The notes under the pieces are model-generated. The model worked only from the letters and a program-made list of their open reading frames with translations, was not told the DNA's origin and made no database searches. The position numbers were made by a program, and so were the translations under genes. From assembly GCF_963576615.1 (NCBI RefSeq), contig NC_088717.1, forward strand, positions 58,888,749 to 58,952,748: a stretch of DNA of 64,000 nt, written 5' to 3'. The DNA comes from Watersipora subatra (lineage: Eukaryota > Bryozoa > Gymnolaemata > Cheilostomatida > Watersiporidae). Shown in pieces: positions 49,301-61,300 of this stretch (position 1 is its first letter; each line of letters begins with the position of its first letter).

Positions 49301-52300
49301 ATTGTGTTGTTTAGGTCAATAGGTCAATATCACCGTTTGCCATGAGATGTAAAGTGTTTCAGTGGCCAGCTATAGGCCATCATGGTAAAGCTTGAGTGTG
49401 TTGTGACTTAACCTTGACCTGGCGTAATGGATTGGCCAATGAATGTATCAGACTACAAAGTGTTCGTGCCTTCAGTACCTATACATAAACTCAGGGTATA
49501 ATGACATCATAGCATTGCTTGACTTATTGCATGCACTGTGCTCTTATTCTTTACAATAACTCATCTGATACACACAAGCAGGTACTTGACATTCCTGTAT
49601 ATCTCTAGAGCATATATTTCATGCATACATGTGGCTAGTATACACATAGCTATTCTACTTTCAGGGTCTTACGGTGAAAAAGACATGCTGCATGTGTCTC
49701 AAATATCTCTGCAGCTACCTGTGGGATTGGAGCCAGCAGATGAAGCAGCTGGTGGCTCACCAGGCATCCCTAATCTTAGCATCCTTCATGCCAGCGGGTC
49801 TACTGCCGAGCAATGTTCCATCAATCGATATGGTAAGGCGTTTGACAGCTGCAATCTGTAAATAAGCATTAGGTTAGAGAAGTAATGACACCACCTCATG
49901 GCAGGTTAATGGATCGGAAGGAAAGCACTACTTGGTAACATAAAACATGAAACCTTTTGCTTACTATTGGAACCCAGTCTATGTAGTTTACACCCAACTA
50001 TCAAGAGCTTGTAGTTTATTTGTTACAGGACAATTTTGCAAGCTGTTTTCATTTATAGATCGAAACAGACTACATACCCTGAACACTCGTCCATCCTCAC
50101 CTAACCCCTGGCTAGAGAATGTTCAAGCACACATTGAAAAAAACTTTCCGGATATCTGTCGGCCTCCGGTAGGAACTGGTAAGTTTATCAGCTGGTTTTT
50201 AGTTGTGGCCCTATTAGCATGTGGCCCTTCTTGTACTCTGATTAAGGGCAATCTGCAGCAGATGTAGAGACTCTGAAATGTAAAGTCTAAGCAATAAGTG
50301 AATAAAGAAGGATTATTTGCCATAGACATATTGTCTATTAGTTGCCATAGACATATTGTCATTCCAGCACTCAACATTTTCTCTTATGGTTATTTAGGTG
50401 CTAATTGTTGAAACTGACCGTTTGTGTGACAGTTGAGTCTATGTAAACTCTATCAGTTGTTGTAGATTGAGTCTATGTATAACTCTATCAGTTGTTTTAG
50501 ACTGAGTCTATGTATCACTCTATCATTTGTTGTAGACTGAGTCTATGTATAACTACCAGTTGTTGTAGACTGAGTCTATGTATAACTACCAGTTGTTGTA
50601 GACTGAGTCTATGTAAACTCTATCAGTTGTTGTAGATTGAGTCTATGTATAACTCTATCAATTGTTTTAGACTGAATCTATGTATCACTCTATCATTTGT
50701 TGTAGACTGAGTCTATGTATAACTACCAGTTGTTGTAGACTGAGTCTATGTATAACTCTATCAGTTGTTGTAGACTGAGTCTATGTATAACTCTATCAGT
50801 TGTTGTAGACTGAGTCTATGTATAACTCTATCAGTTGTTTTAAACTGAGTCTATGTATCACTCTATCAGTTGTTGTAGACTGAGTCTATGTATAATTACC
50901 AGTTGTTGTAGACTGAATCTATGTATAACTTTATCAGTTTTGTAGACTGAGTTTATGTATAACTCTATCAGTTGTTGTAGACTGAGTCTATGTATAACTC
51001 TATCAGTTGATGTAGACTGAGTCTATGTATAACTCTATCAGTTGTTTGCTCAACTTTGGTCTCTGACTAAATATTTTATTACATCTATCTAATATATAAC
51101 AGAAAATGCAAAGATATGAACTATTACAATGAATTAACTATATATATCTCAGCACAACCACATAAATTTTAGCACAACCACATAAATTAATTCTTTGAGA
51201 AGTCACTCATAAAGATCAAAGACTAATTTGTATAGTTAAATTAGATGCCTTAAGGACCTTGCAGGGGATTACGGTTGCTAGCGATAATTTTGTGCAGGAG
51301 AGGAATGGCTGAGAGGGAATTGGTCAGATGAGACTGAAGATGTGACGCTTGTTCTGAGGAGCTACCAGGAAGTTTTCGCGGAAAGAGGCTTACGCGGGGA
51401 AAATGATGTAATTCTCTTGCCCACTGGCAGCGGTAAAACCTACATCGCTATTGCTATCATTAAAGAACATCTGAGAAGGCTGGCTGAAGGTAATTGCTTG
51501 TAGTTGTCTTCTTTTTCATACTCTATACATTAAAAGATCACAACTCTCATCAGACACAAACTTTCAGCGTTCGCGGTTTACTTTATTCTTTCAGGCATTT
51601 TGTAATTACTTACTATTACAGAATGCAATGCACTTTTGGTATGCAAGGGATTCTTGTGACTCAACTGTATTTCTGTGCTCATCTCAGACCACTTTGGTTT
51701 TGGTGTGTATTTTAGAGCATGTCAAGGTTGTTTTCCTTGCTCCAACTCAGGACCTTGTTACTCAGCAGTTAAAGTTGATTAAAAAGTGTTTGCCTGAAGA
51801 ATCACACAAAGTGAGTTGCCTATTCCTTTACTCTTCTATAGCAGTTGTCAGTAAAACTTGGACCTAAATTTTTTCTAATATGCCACATCACTTTTGGAAT
51901 GCGTCAGATCTCAAACAATCCAAAGGTCGAACAAAAAATTAATAACTTCTTTGCTTCAGACGCTGAGCAATATTAATGAGCTCAGAACCCCTTGATGTAA
52001 ACCGAGGAAATCCGACTATTTTTGGTATTGGTATTTGGTTTATTATTTACAGAATATTGCTTGTGTTTGGTGTTTGCTATATTGTATAAGTGTATTGTGG
52101 TATACTGTATAATAGTATTATGGTATATTGTATAAGTGTATTATGGTATATTGTATAATAGTATTATGGTATATTGTATAATAGTATTATGGTATACTGT
52201 ATAATAGTATTATGGTATATTGTATAATAGTATTACGGTATACTGTATAATAGTATTATGCTATATTGTATAATAGTATTATGGTATATTGTATAATAGT

Positions 52301-55300
52301 ATTATGGTATACTGTATAATAGTATTATGGTATATTGTATAATAGTATTATGCTATACTGTATAATAGTATTATGGTATACTGTATAATAGTATTATGCT
52401 ATATTGTATAATAGTATTATGGTATATTGTATAATAGTATTATGGTATATTGTATAATAGTATTATGGTATACTGTATAATAGTATTATGCTATATTGTA
52501 TAATAGTATTATGGTATACTGTATAATAGTATTATGGTATATTGTATAATAGTATTATGGTATACTGTATAATAGTATTATGGTATATTGTATAATAGTA
52601 TTGTGGTATACTGTATAATAGTATTATGGTATACTGTATAATAGTATTGTGGTATACTGTATAATAGTATTGTGGTATACTGTATAATAGTATTACGGTA
52701 TACTGTATAATAGTATTATGGTATATTGTATAATAGTATTATGCTATATTGTATAATAGTATTACGGTATATTGTGTAATAGTATTATGGTATATTGTAT
52801 AATAGTATTATGCTATATTGTATAATAGTATTATGCTATATTGTATAATAGTATTACGGTATATTGTATAATAGTATTATGGTATATTGTATAATAGTAT
52901 TATGGTATATTGTATAATAGTATTATGGTATACTGTATAATAGTATTATGGTATATTGTATAATAGTATTATGGTATATTGTATAATAGTATTATGCTAT
53001 ATTGTATAATAGTATTATGCTATATTGTATAATTGTATTATGCTATATTGTATAATAGTATTACGGTATATTGTATAATAGTATTATGGTATATTGTATA
53101 ATAGTATTATGGTATATTGTATAATAGTATTATGGTATACTGTATAATAGTATTATGGTATATTGTATAATAGTATTATGGTATATTGCATAATAGTATT
53201 ATGCTATATTGTATAATAGTATTATGGTATACTGTATAATAGTTTTATGGTATATTGTATAATAGTATTATGGTATATTGTATAAGTGTATTAATTATTC
53301 TCTTTTTCTTATTCAAGACGCATAATAAGCTGTTTTAAACTTTTTTGTTCAGCACCAAAATTTGAGGAGATTTGGGATACGAGATGCTACCGACACAGCT
53401 ATACGTTGCTCATATTTATAAATTAAATTTTAGTATATAAATAAATTGATTATAAATTAATTTAATTGAATTTAAATTTAATTTTTTTAATTGTGTACAT
53501 GTAGTTTTTACTTTAAACTGAATAAGTTTAATTTATGAGTTAAAATCAAATAATTGTGTACCAAATAATTTTTTATTGTAATTGTAGCAAGAAAGAATTG
53601 TTGCCAGTGTATGTATTAATCATAAATATTGCTAACACGCATCTGTTGCATTAATATGCTCCTTAATATTTTTACATGTTTCTGTGCTCGAATTGCCTTC
53701 ACTGTCGATCTACTTACCGTCTGCACAGGAAATAAGTTGTTTTTTTATCTTGAACCAGTGTCGAGCCATAACTGGTGATAATCATTTGTCACACGAGATG
53801 GTTGCGGATTTGATCAAGGGCACAAGCTATGTCATGTTGGTGGTGACGCCGGCCATCCTAGACAACTATTTCTCAACATCGCAGCAGGCCTCGCTCTCCG
53901 ACTTCACCTTACTGCTGTTTGATGAGATGCACCACACCAAGAAGGCTCACAACTACAACCTCATCTTGCACAAGTACTTGACAGCACTCCATCAAGGGGA
54001 GGCAACTTTGCCACAGGTACCCGCTGTCAACCTTAGCTGTTACCTTAGCTGTTACCTCGTCTGATCTGATCTGCTGCAGTTAATATAACAAATACTCTAT
54101 GTTTTGTGTTTATAACTTTCTTGTTCAATTATTTGTGTGAGAATTTCACAGCTGATCGGAATGACAGCCACCATTGGAATTGGTAAAAATAGGACATCGG
54201 AAGGAGCTAAGAACTTTATACTGGACATGTGCACCAAGTACAATCTATCTTCATTCCCGTGGCACCAAGAGCTCTATCTCTCTCAACAACCTCCAATCAA
54301 AGAAGGTTATTTTCAATGGCTGCCTCCAGCGTCTTGACTATCTGATCGCAAATTGCTTACTTCTTTCTAAAGTTTGGTTTTAAGTCTTTCTGCGGTTGAA
54401 CGCGATTGGCTCAATATTTGAAGAGTGATTTCTGATTGGTGTTTGTAGATGTGAGACTGGTAAAACCTCGCCAAGACCTGCTGACGGGATTCATTGAATG
54501 TCAGCTGATGAGTACACTTGAGGAGATGATTGCGGAGACTTGTAAGTGTCCTTGACCTTCAACTCTTATCTTTTTTAATAAAAAACGAGCAAATTTGGTG
54601 GAAGTGACAGCCTCACTCTGCTGTTTCTAGTATACATACTTGACATGGCAAACTGGTTCAAATCTAGTCTCAGCACCTCTGGCCTACCTCACGGTTGGCA
54701 GCTGTGCGTCATACAGCGTTAATATTTTTATCTTTCTCTCTCTCGGTTGCTCATTTCGATAATGACTGCCTATGGTTAGTGTTTTCTTTTTGAGCTCTTT
54801 CGAATATCTAGTCTGCTGCCCTTGATGATCTATCCGTATCTACTTCCCTTGACTCCAACATTTTTGGTTCCTTTTTTTCCTCCCTAAGTTTTCCAAAGCG
54901 GTAATTTGACACACCAATTTACATAACTGCCTGACGTAATTTGTACGTACAACTTGCTGAATGCTTGGGGTTGCTCGGGTAATAAAAAAGTCTTTCTACA
55001 AAAAATTTATTTTTATTTAATATATAACAACAGTTACAATTCTAGCTTTTAAACTTTTTACCTTATCATGAGAAAGGTGTTTTGTGTAGTTCAAATAAAT
55101 TAGAAGAAAAAAAATAAAAACTGTCAAGGTTTTCAAACTACTGTAGCTTTTACATTTCATCTCATGAAAAAAGAGTTTTGTTGACACAAATTAAGAGAAA
55201 AATAAAACAACTGTGAAGGTGTTTAAATGTGAAATAATTACCAAGTAATGATTAGACAAAGTCTGTTTTGCTACGAATACCATGAAAAATTATTTGGTGT

Positions 55301-58300
55301 TTGATTAAATGATTTTAATTCATTTTAGTGTTGGCATTATAATTCGAAAATATTGTATGCACTGGTATAGAAACCCATAGTAATTATCAAATGCAAACAG
55401 CCCCTGGTAAAATCATCAAAATTGTATATACATATTATTTATGTACATATTAACAATTGGTAACAAAACAATATGTTAACCTTGGTAACTATAATTACCT
55501 GCAGTAACTTTAGTGCATTTAATGGTTATGATCTGCAAGAAACTTTAACATTACAAAGTACTACATGCAGGGCCGTATCCTCCTATACTGCAGCTACTGC
55601 CATGGCAGTACCATTTTTTGAGGCTAAAAATTCTGGAATACATATCATTTTTGCTTGATTTTAACACTTTGGCTGGGGAAATGACCAAAATGTCGTTTAT
55701 CGGTTGCGTGGGGAAACGGCATTTACGCTTTTGGTAGACGTTTATAAAGCTGCCGTCTTGTAACGTTAAACAAAGGATATGAATGCTAGTAAGTTTTAAA
55801 TATCATCAACAAGATATTAGTCGATAAATTAAGATATGAAACGATTGTCCGAAAGGCGTTGCTTTGTGCTAAAGAAATCACGCCTCTTTGGAAAAGAATA
55901 AAAGCTGGAAATACCAGTCAACATCGGCTCGACTTTCAAAACGGTAAAATAAAATATTATTTGATCCTCCGATCGTAAGTGATTTTTGGTGTGATTAGAA
56001 TAACAATATTTCAGATGATAGAAGTGATGTAAATCTTTTAGACTTCTATTATACTTGAAATATACAGAGAAAAACGATCGTTATGGTAGCTTGCACTGCA
56101 ACGTTATAGCGTTGGACTCTACCGAAAGAGATGCGTCCAAGCATTTTATACAGAGACAATTGTACAAGGTTATATTTTTTGTAGTAGTAGATATGTAAAT
56201 GAATGCTTATGTACAAAAGATTTTGTTCATAGAAATAAATTTAAGTTAGTGCTATGCATGTAACATGCATAGCACTAACTTAAATCTACTACTACTTGCT
56301 CAGTATTATAGACTCTAGTATAAGTGCATTATTTTTAACATGGCGCTCTATTAATTTCACTTTTAACTCTACAATATTATTTAATTAAATTATTTCATAG
56401 GAGACTACTCGTCTCCTACACCATTCAGCATTGTACAAGGCGATAATTCTACCTCATGCTAGCTGTGGCCAACCCCTTTAGCAGCTTTCATTGACATTAT
56501 ATTTGTAATAAGCGGTTGTTAAAGACAATCTTAATAAACAGTTTAATATTTAAAAAACTGGGTTATAATGTCAAATTTGCTGTTAGAACATGTGCTCCAT
56601 CAGGAGCCAAATGTGCTAGATTTGCACCATTTTGACTAGTTTTACTAAAAATTTCCCCGGGGAGAACCACCGGAACCCCCTCCTTCCACCGAAAGGGCGG
56701 CGCTCGGCACCCCTCTTGGACTCTCTCCGCAGTACCATTTTCAAACAGGTGGATACTGCCCTAACTACGTGCAGTACATACCGTGGGGAATACTTACCTT
56801 TGAGACAGACGTGTAACATAAATGTTGAATTTAACTTAAATGCATTTAGCCTACCAAACACATAATTAAAGTGAAGTTTTATTATGTACAGTGGAACCTC
56901 GGTTTTCGAACGACTCGCAGTTCGAACAAATCGGAGTCCGAACAAAAAATTCGAGAAATTCTTGCTTCATAGTTCGAACAAAAATCAGAGTTCGAACGCC
57001 GGTACGACGCGTGAGTGCGTACGTGAGGGTGATATGCTGAGCGGCGTATGGGTGTAGATCGCTCTCTCCGTGACCAACTGTTGTCAAGGAAGCAAGAAAG
57101 GATGCCCCGACGTCTGAGATTAAACAAATGTGTAGCAAATGGGCCGAGTTACAGAATTTCGTCGAACTTCACCACCCCGATAAAGCTGCAGCCACAAGAG
57201 TCATCAATGACTTTAACGACACTATCATGAACCACTTCCGAAAAGTGCTAAAAAGAAGGCAGAAGCAAGTGTCATTGGATAGATATTTTAAGAGAAAAGA
57301 ACATCCTGTAGCCGAGTAAAAAATCCTATTCATAATTCTTTTCTTTATCCTTTTTTTTATTTTTACACGCTCATGTTAGCGTAATCTTTCGTATGGAAGA
57401 TTACGACAACGCGAACGTACAATTAGCCTGGGTTACATTTATGTTTATGTTATTTGTGTCTTTGCCATTTTGCTTAACATTTTCTGAGATATACATTGCT
57501 TTTTATGTGTTGGTCAGCATTTTAATGTGCAATTTCATGCATAAAATAATGTATAAAATACTAAAAAGGTAAACATTCAGGGTGTTGGAACGGATTAAAA
57601 CTTATATATATTAATTCTAATGGGAAAACCTGTTTCGGATCTCAAACAACTCGGTTTGCGACCAACCTTCTGGAACGGATTGTGTTCGAGAACCCAAGTT
57701 CAACTGTATTTTACTAAACTAAACTTCAACTTTGTCGTAGGCTAAGATTTTATTACTTATTCGTTTTCGAATTCGTTTCCACTATAACATATAATAACAA
57801 TAACGCTGAACTGTTATAGCGAGCATCGTATAGCTCAGTGTTTTTCAACCTTTTTTGAGTCAAGGCACATTTTTACATTGGAAAATTTTATAAAATGACA
57901 CTTTGAACAGTATATTTAATATAATAATAACAAAAGTCATCAATTTATTGATACTCAGTCAGTGTGAAACCTGGGCCTGTTTAGATAAACATAATGCCAA
58001 TATCCTGACAGGAATAAAAGAAAGACACGAAGCTCTTCTTCAACAGCTCTCAGTCTCTCTCTGTTTTTAGTTTTATAGAAGTTAGGCTTGAAAAGCTCAG
58101 CTCACACAGATATGTGGTAGAAAATGGGAGCAATGTGAGAATAGCTTTGTTGGTCAGAATGGGGAACTCCTTGGCAGCTGTCAACCAAAAACTGTCCAAA
58201 GGAGGATCAGCAAATCTTAGTTTTAAACCCGATCCTGTTTCAGTTCAGTTAGGGGCTGTATATCATTGATTTGAGCGACACTTTGACATTCATCACACTA

Positions 58301-61300
58301 GTTAGTAATCAGAGGTGCCTAACTAGGCATATTGTACTAAACGACCGCTTTCGATGGACTTTGAGTTTTGTGGGCCGATATTAAATGCATTGACTACGCA
58401 TCAAACACTAAAGTAGATGCACCTAGATCATGGTGCCTGGATATTTAGCCTACTACATCAAGGCCTTGGCATTCAAATACAACACTCCTACCATAAGTTG
58501 CCTCAGAGCCTGAGGAACCTGTATTTAAAAAGGGACCTTGGATAATTTCTCACGGCACACCTGAGGATCTCTCACGGCACACTAGTGTGCCGCGGCACAG
58601 TGGTTGAAAATCACTGGTATAGCTCACTCAAGCATTGTGGGATTTCGGCAAATAACAAATCGGTATTTTAGTTATTTCATCATAATCAGTACACCGACTG
58701 CCAAATTTTAATTTGGATAGAAATTTTTGTTGATATCATACGATAGAAAAATCGAAAAAAAATCATCCACATATTAGGACAGAAAAAAAACATAGTGTTT
58801 CATGTAGTAAAACAAACCTTATAACAGAGCATCATCACCCGATGGACATACTGTATTGGGCTTGTATTAATTAATGATAAAAAATGCACACTTATCATAT
58901 GTAAATACGAAAAGGATGTACAATACAGGGTAAGAGCGACGAGTGTGATAAGAAAAGCCTTGCCTTGGGGTTACGCACGTTTGTTAGTAGACTTGCAATT
59001 TGAATGTAGTGAGTTCTAATCCAGTACGAAGGTGATTATCTGTTGCTAAAACTTTATCGTACTTGGACAGACGAGTGATGGACAGGCGACAACAGACAGA
59101 AGACAAACAAACAGACAGATGGTGTGTCTGTGTGGTCTTTTTGTTGGATAGGCTTCCAGAATTACTTTAAAATAGTTATGTAGACTATTGATCTATAAGT
59201 AACAGTTATGGAAATTACGTTTTCCAGAAACATGGCGGCTAAGAGAGATTAGTCTCATATATATTCTCAATGAGATCAAAGTAGAGCTCATTCTGAAGAA
59301 TAATCTCAGCTAGCCAGCATTTCAGTGCACACAAACCCGCTTAGTCACAGATTATAGTAACATTTACATCAGTGTACACAAACCCGCTTAGTCACAGATT
59401 ATAGTAACATTTACATCAGTGCACACAAACCCGCTTAGTCATTGATTATAGTAACATTTACATCAGTGCACACAAACCCGCTTAGTCATTGATTATAGTA
59501 ACATTTACATCAGTGCACACAAACCCGCTTAGTCACAGATTATAGTAACATTTACATCAGTGCACACAAACCCGCTTAGTCATTGATTATAGTAACATTT
59601 ACATCAGTGCACACAAACCCGCTTAGTCACAGATTATAGTAACATTTACATCAGTGCACACTTAGTACACCTGCTTAGTCACAGATTATAGTAACATTTA
59701 CATCAGTGCACACAAACCCGCTTAGTCACAGATTATAGTAACATTTACATCAGTGCACACAAACCCGCTTAGTCACAGATTATAGTAACATTTACATCAG
59801 TGCACACAAACCCGCTTAGTCACAGATTATAGTAACATTTACATCAGTGCACACTTAGTACACCCGCTTAGTCACAGATTATAGTAACATTTACATCAGT
59901 GCACACTTAGTACACCTGCTTAGTCACAGATTATAGTAACATTTACATTCGTTAAAGTTAGTTTATTTTTTTGGATTTATCAACTAAATTTTTGGCTTTT
60001 TTACTTTCATTTGCTTCAATCAATTTAATTCAATTAATTCAATTCAAAAGTTACAATTCTGTGATTCATGATTGGCAGCTTTCTTGAGCCGTGTTAGAAA
60101 ATATCCAAACATTTAGCGCTTTTAGTAACGTTCTAATCAAATGTAAGAGAGGGAAAACAGACTCGTAATCAGTTCTTCCTAAATAAATTCTTCTGAACAA
60201 ATATCGGTTGGAGCTAAAAACTGTTTTGTAACGCGCAACATTCTTTATCTGTAATTATTTTGTATAACTCAGTTGTTATGAACTTTTGTTAGTCGTTGGG
60301 TATTAATGTTAATTACCACTCTTCTCTATATCTTATATTAATGTTAATTACCACTCTTCTCTATATCTTATATTAATGTTAATTACCACTCTTCTCTATA
60401 TCTTATATTAATGTTAATTACCACTCTTCTCTATATTTTATATCTTATATTAATGTTAACTACCACTCTTCTCTATATCTTATATCTTATAGTAATGTTA
60501 ATTATCACTCTTCTCTATATCTTATATTAATGTTAATTACCACTCTTCTCTATATTTTATATCTTATATTAATGTTAACTACCACTCTTCTCTATATCTT
60601 ATATTAATGTTAATTACCACTCTTCTGTATATCTTATATCTTATATTAATGTTAACTAACACTCTTCTCTATATCTTATATTAATGTTAATTACCACTCT
60701 TCTCTATATCTTATAGTAATGTCAATTACCACTCTTCTCTATATCTTATATCTTATATTAATGTTAATTACCACTCTTCTCTATATTCCCACGACCAAAC
60801 AAGAGTGAAACGATTGATTGGGAGAATTATGATAAATGCACATGTGCACACAACTCCCGAAAAATTATCCGTTAACGGCCGTCACCAAACCCTTGCAACG
60901 AAATCCTATCAACAAATTTAACTATTTTTCAGTAAAGTCGTTTAAGTATAATAATGATACAAAACGCATATAAGCCTATTTCAATATATTACCAAGCCTT
61001 TGAAAGGTTGACGCAAATTCCTGAAACTAACTCATCTGATCGGATTATACATAAATAGACAGATTTATTATGACGAAAATTGTCACAAAACGCTTGAAAA
61101 GCTTCGTTTAATAAAAGTTAAGACCGGAAATTGAAACGTCGAGCGACAGAGAATAGAACGATAAAGTCTTGCCACAAGTCGCCACAAAACGCTTGAACAC
61201 CTTGGTTTATTAATAGTTTCGACCGACCTACGAAACGCCAATAAAGCCGTGCGACAGATAGTAGAAGTGTTTACTGTCTACTGTTTGAACAAAAATTTTG

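Noticed and set aside
49674..49865. 63-codon ORF ([18 protein letters not shown]...)
   Set aside because: It overlaps RLR-B exon 4 in another frame. The splice phases select the GSYGEKDML frame, which matches the RLR-A exon 7503-7709.
58990..59120. tRNA gene or SINE
   Set aside because: Box B-like sequence is present but no cloverleaf or good box A could be drawn; kept only as a weak remark.
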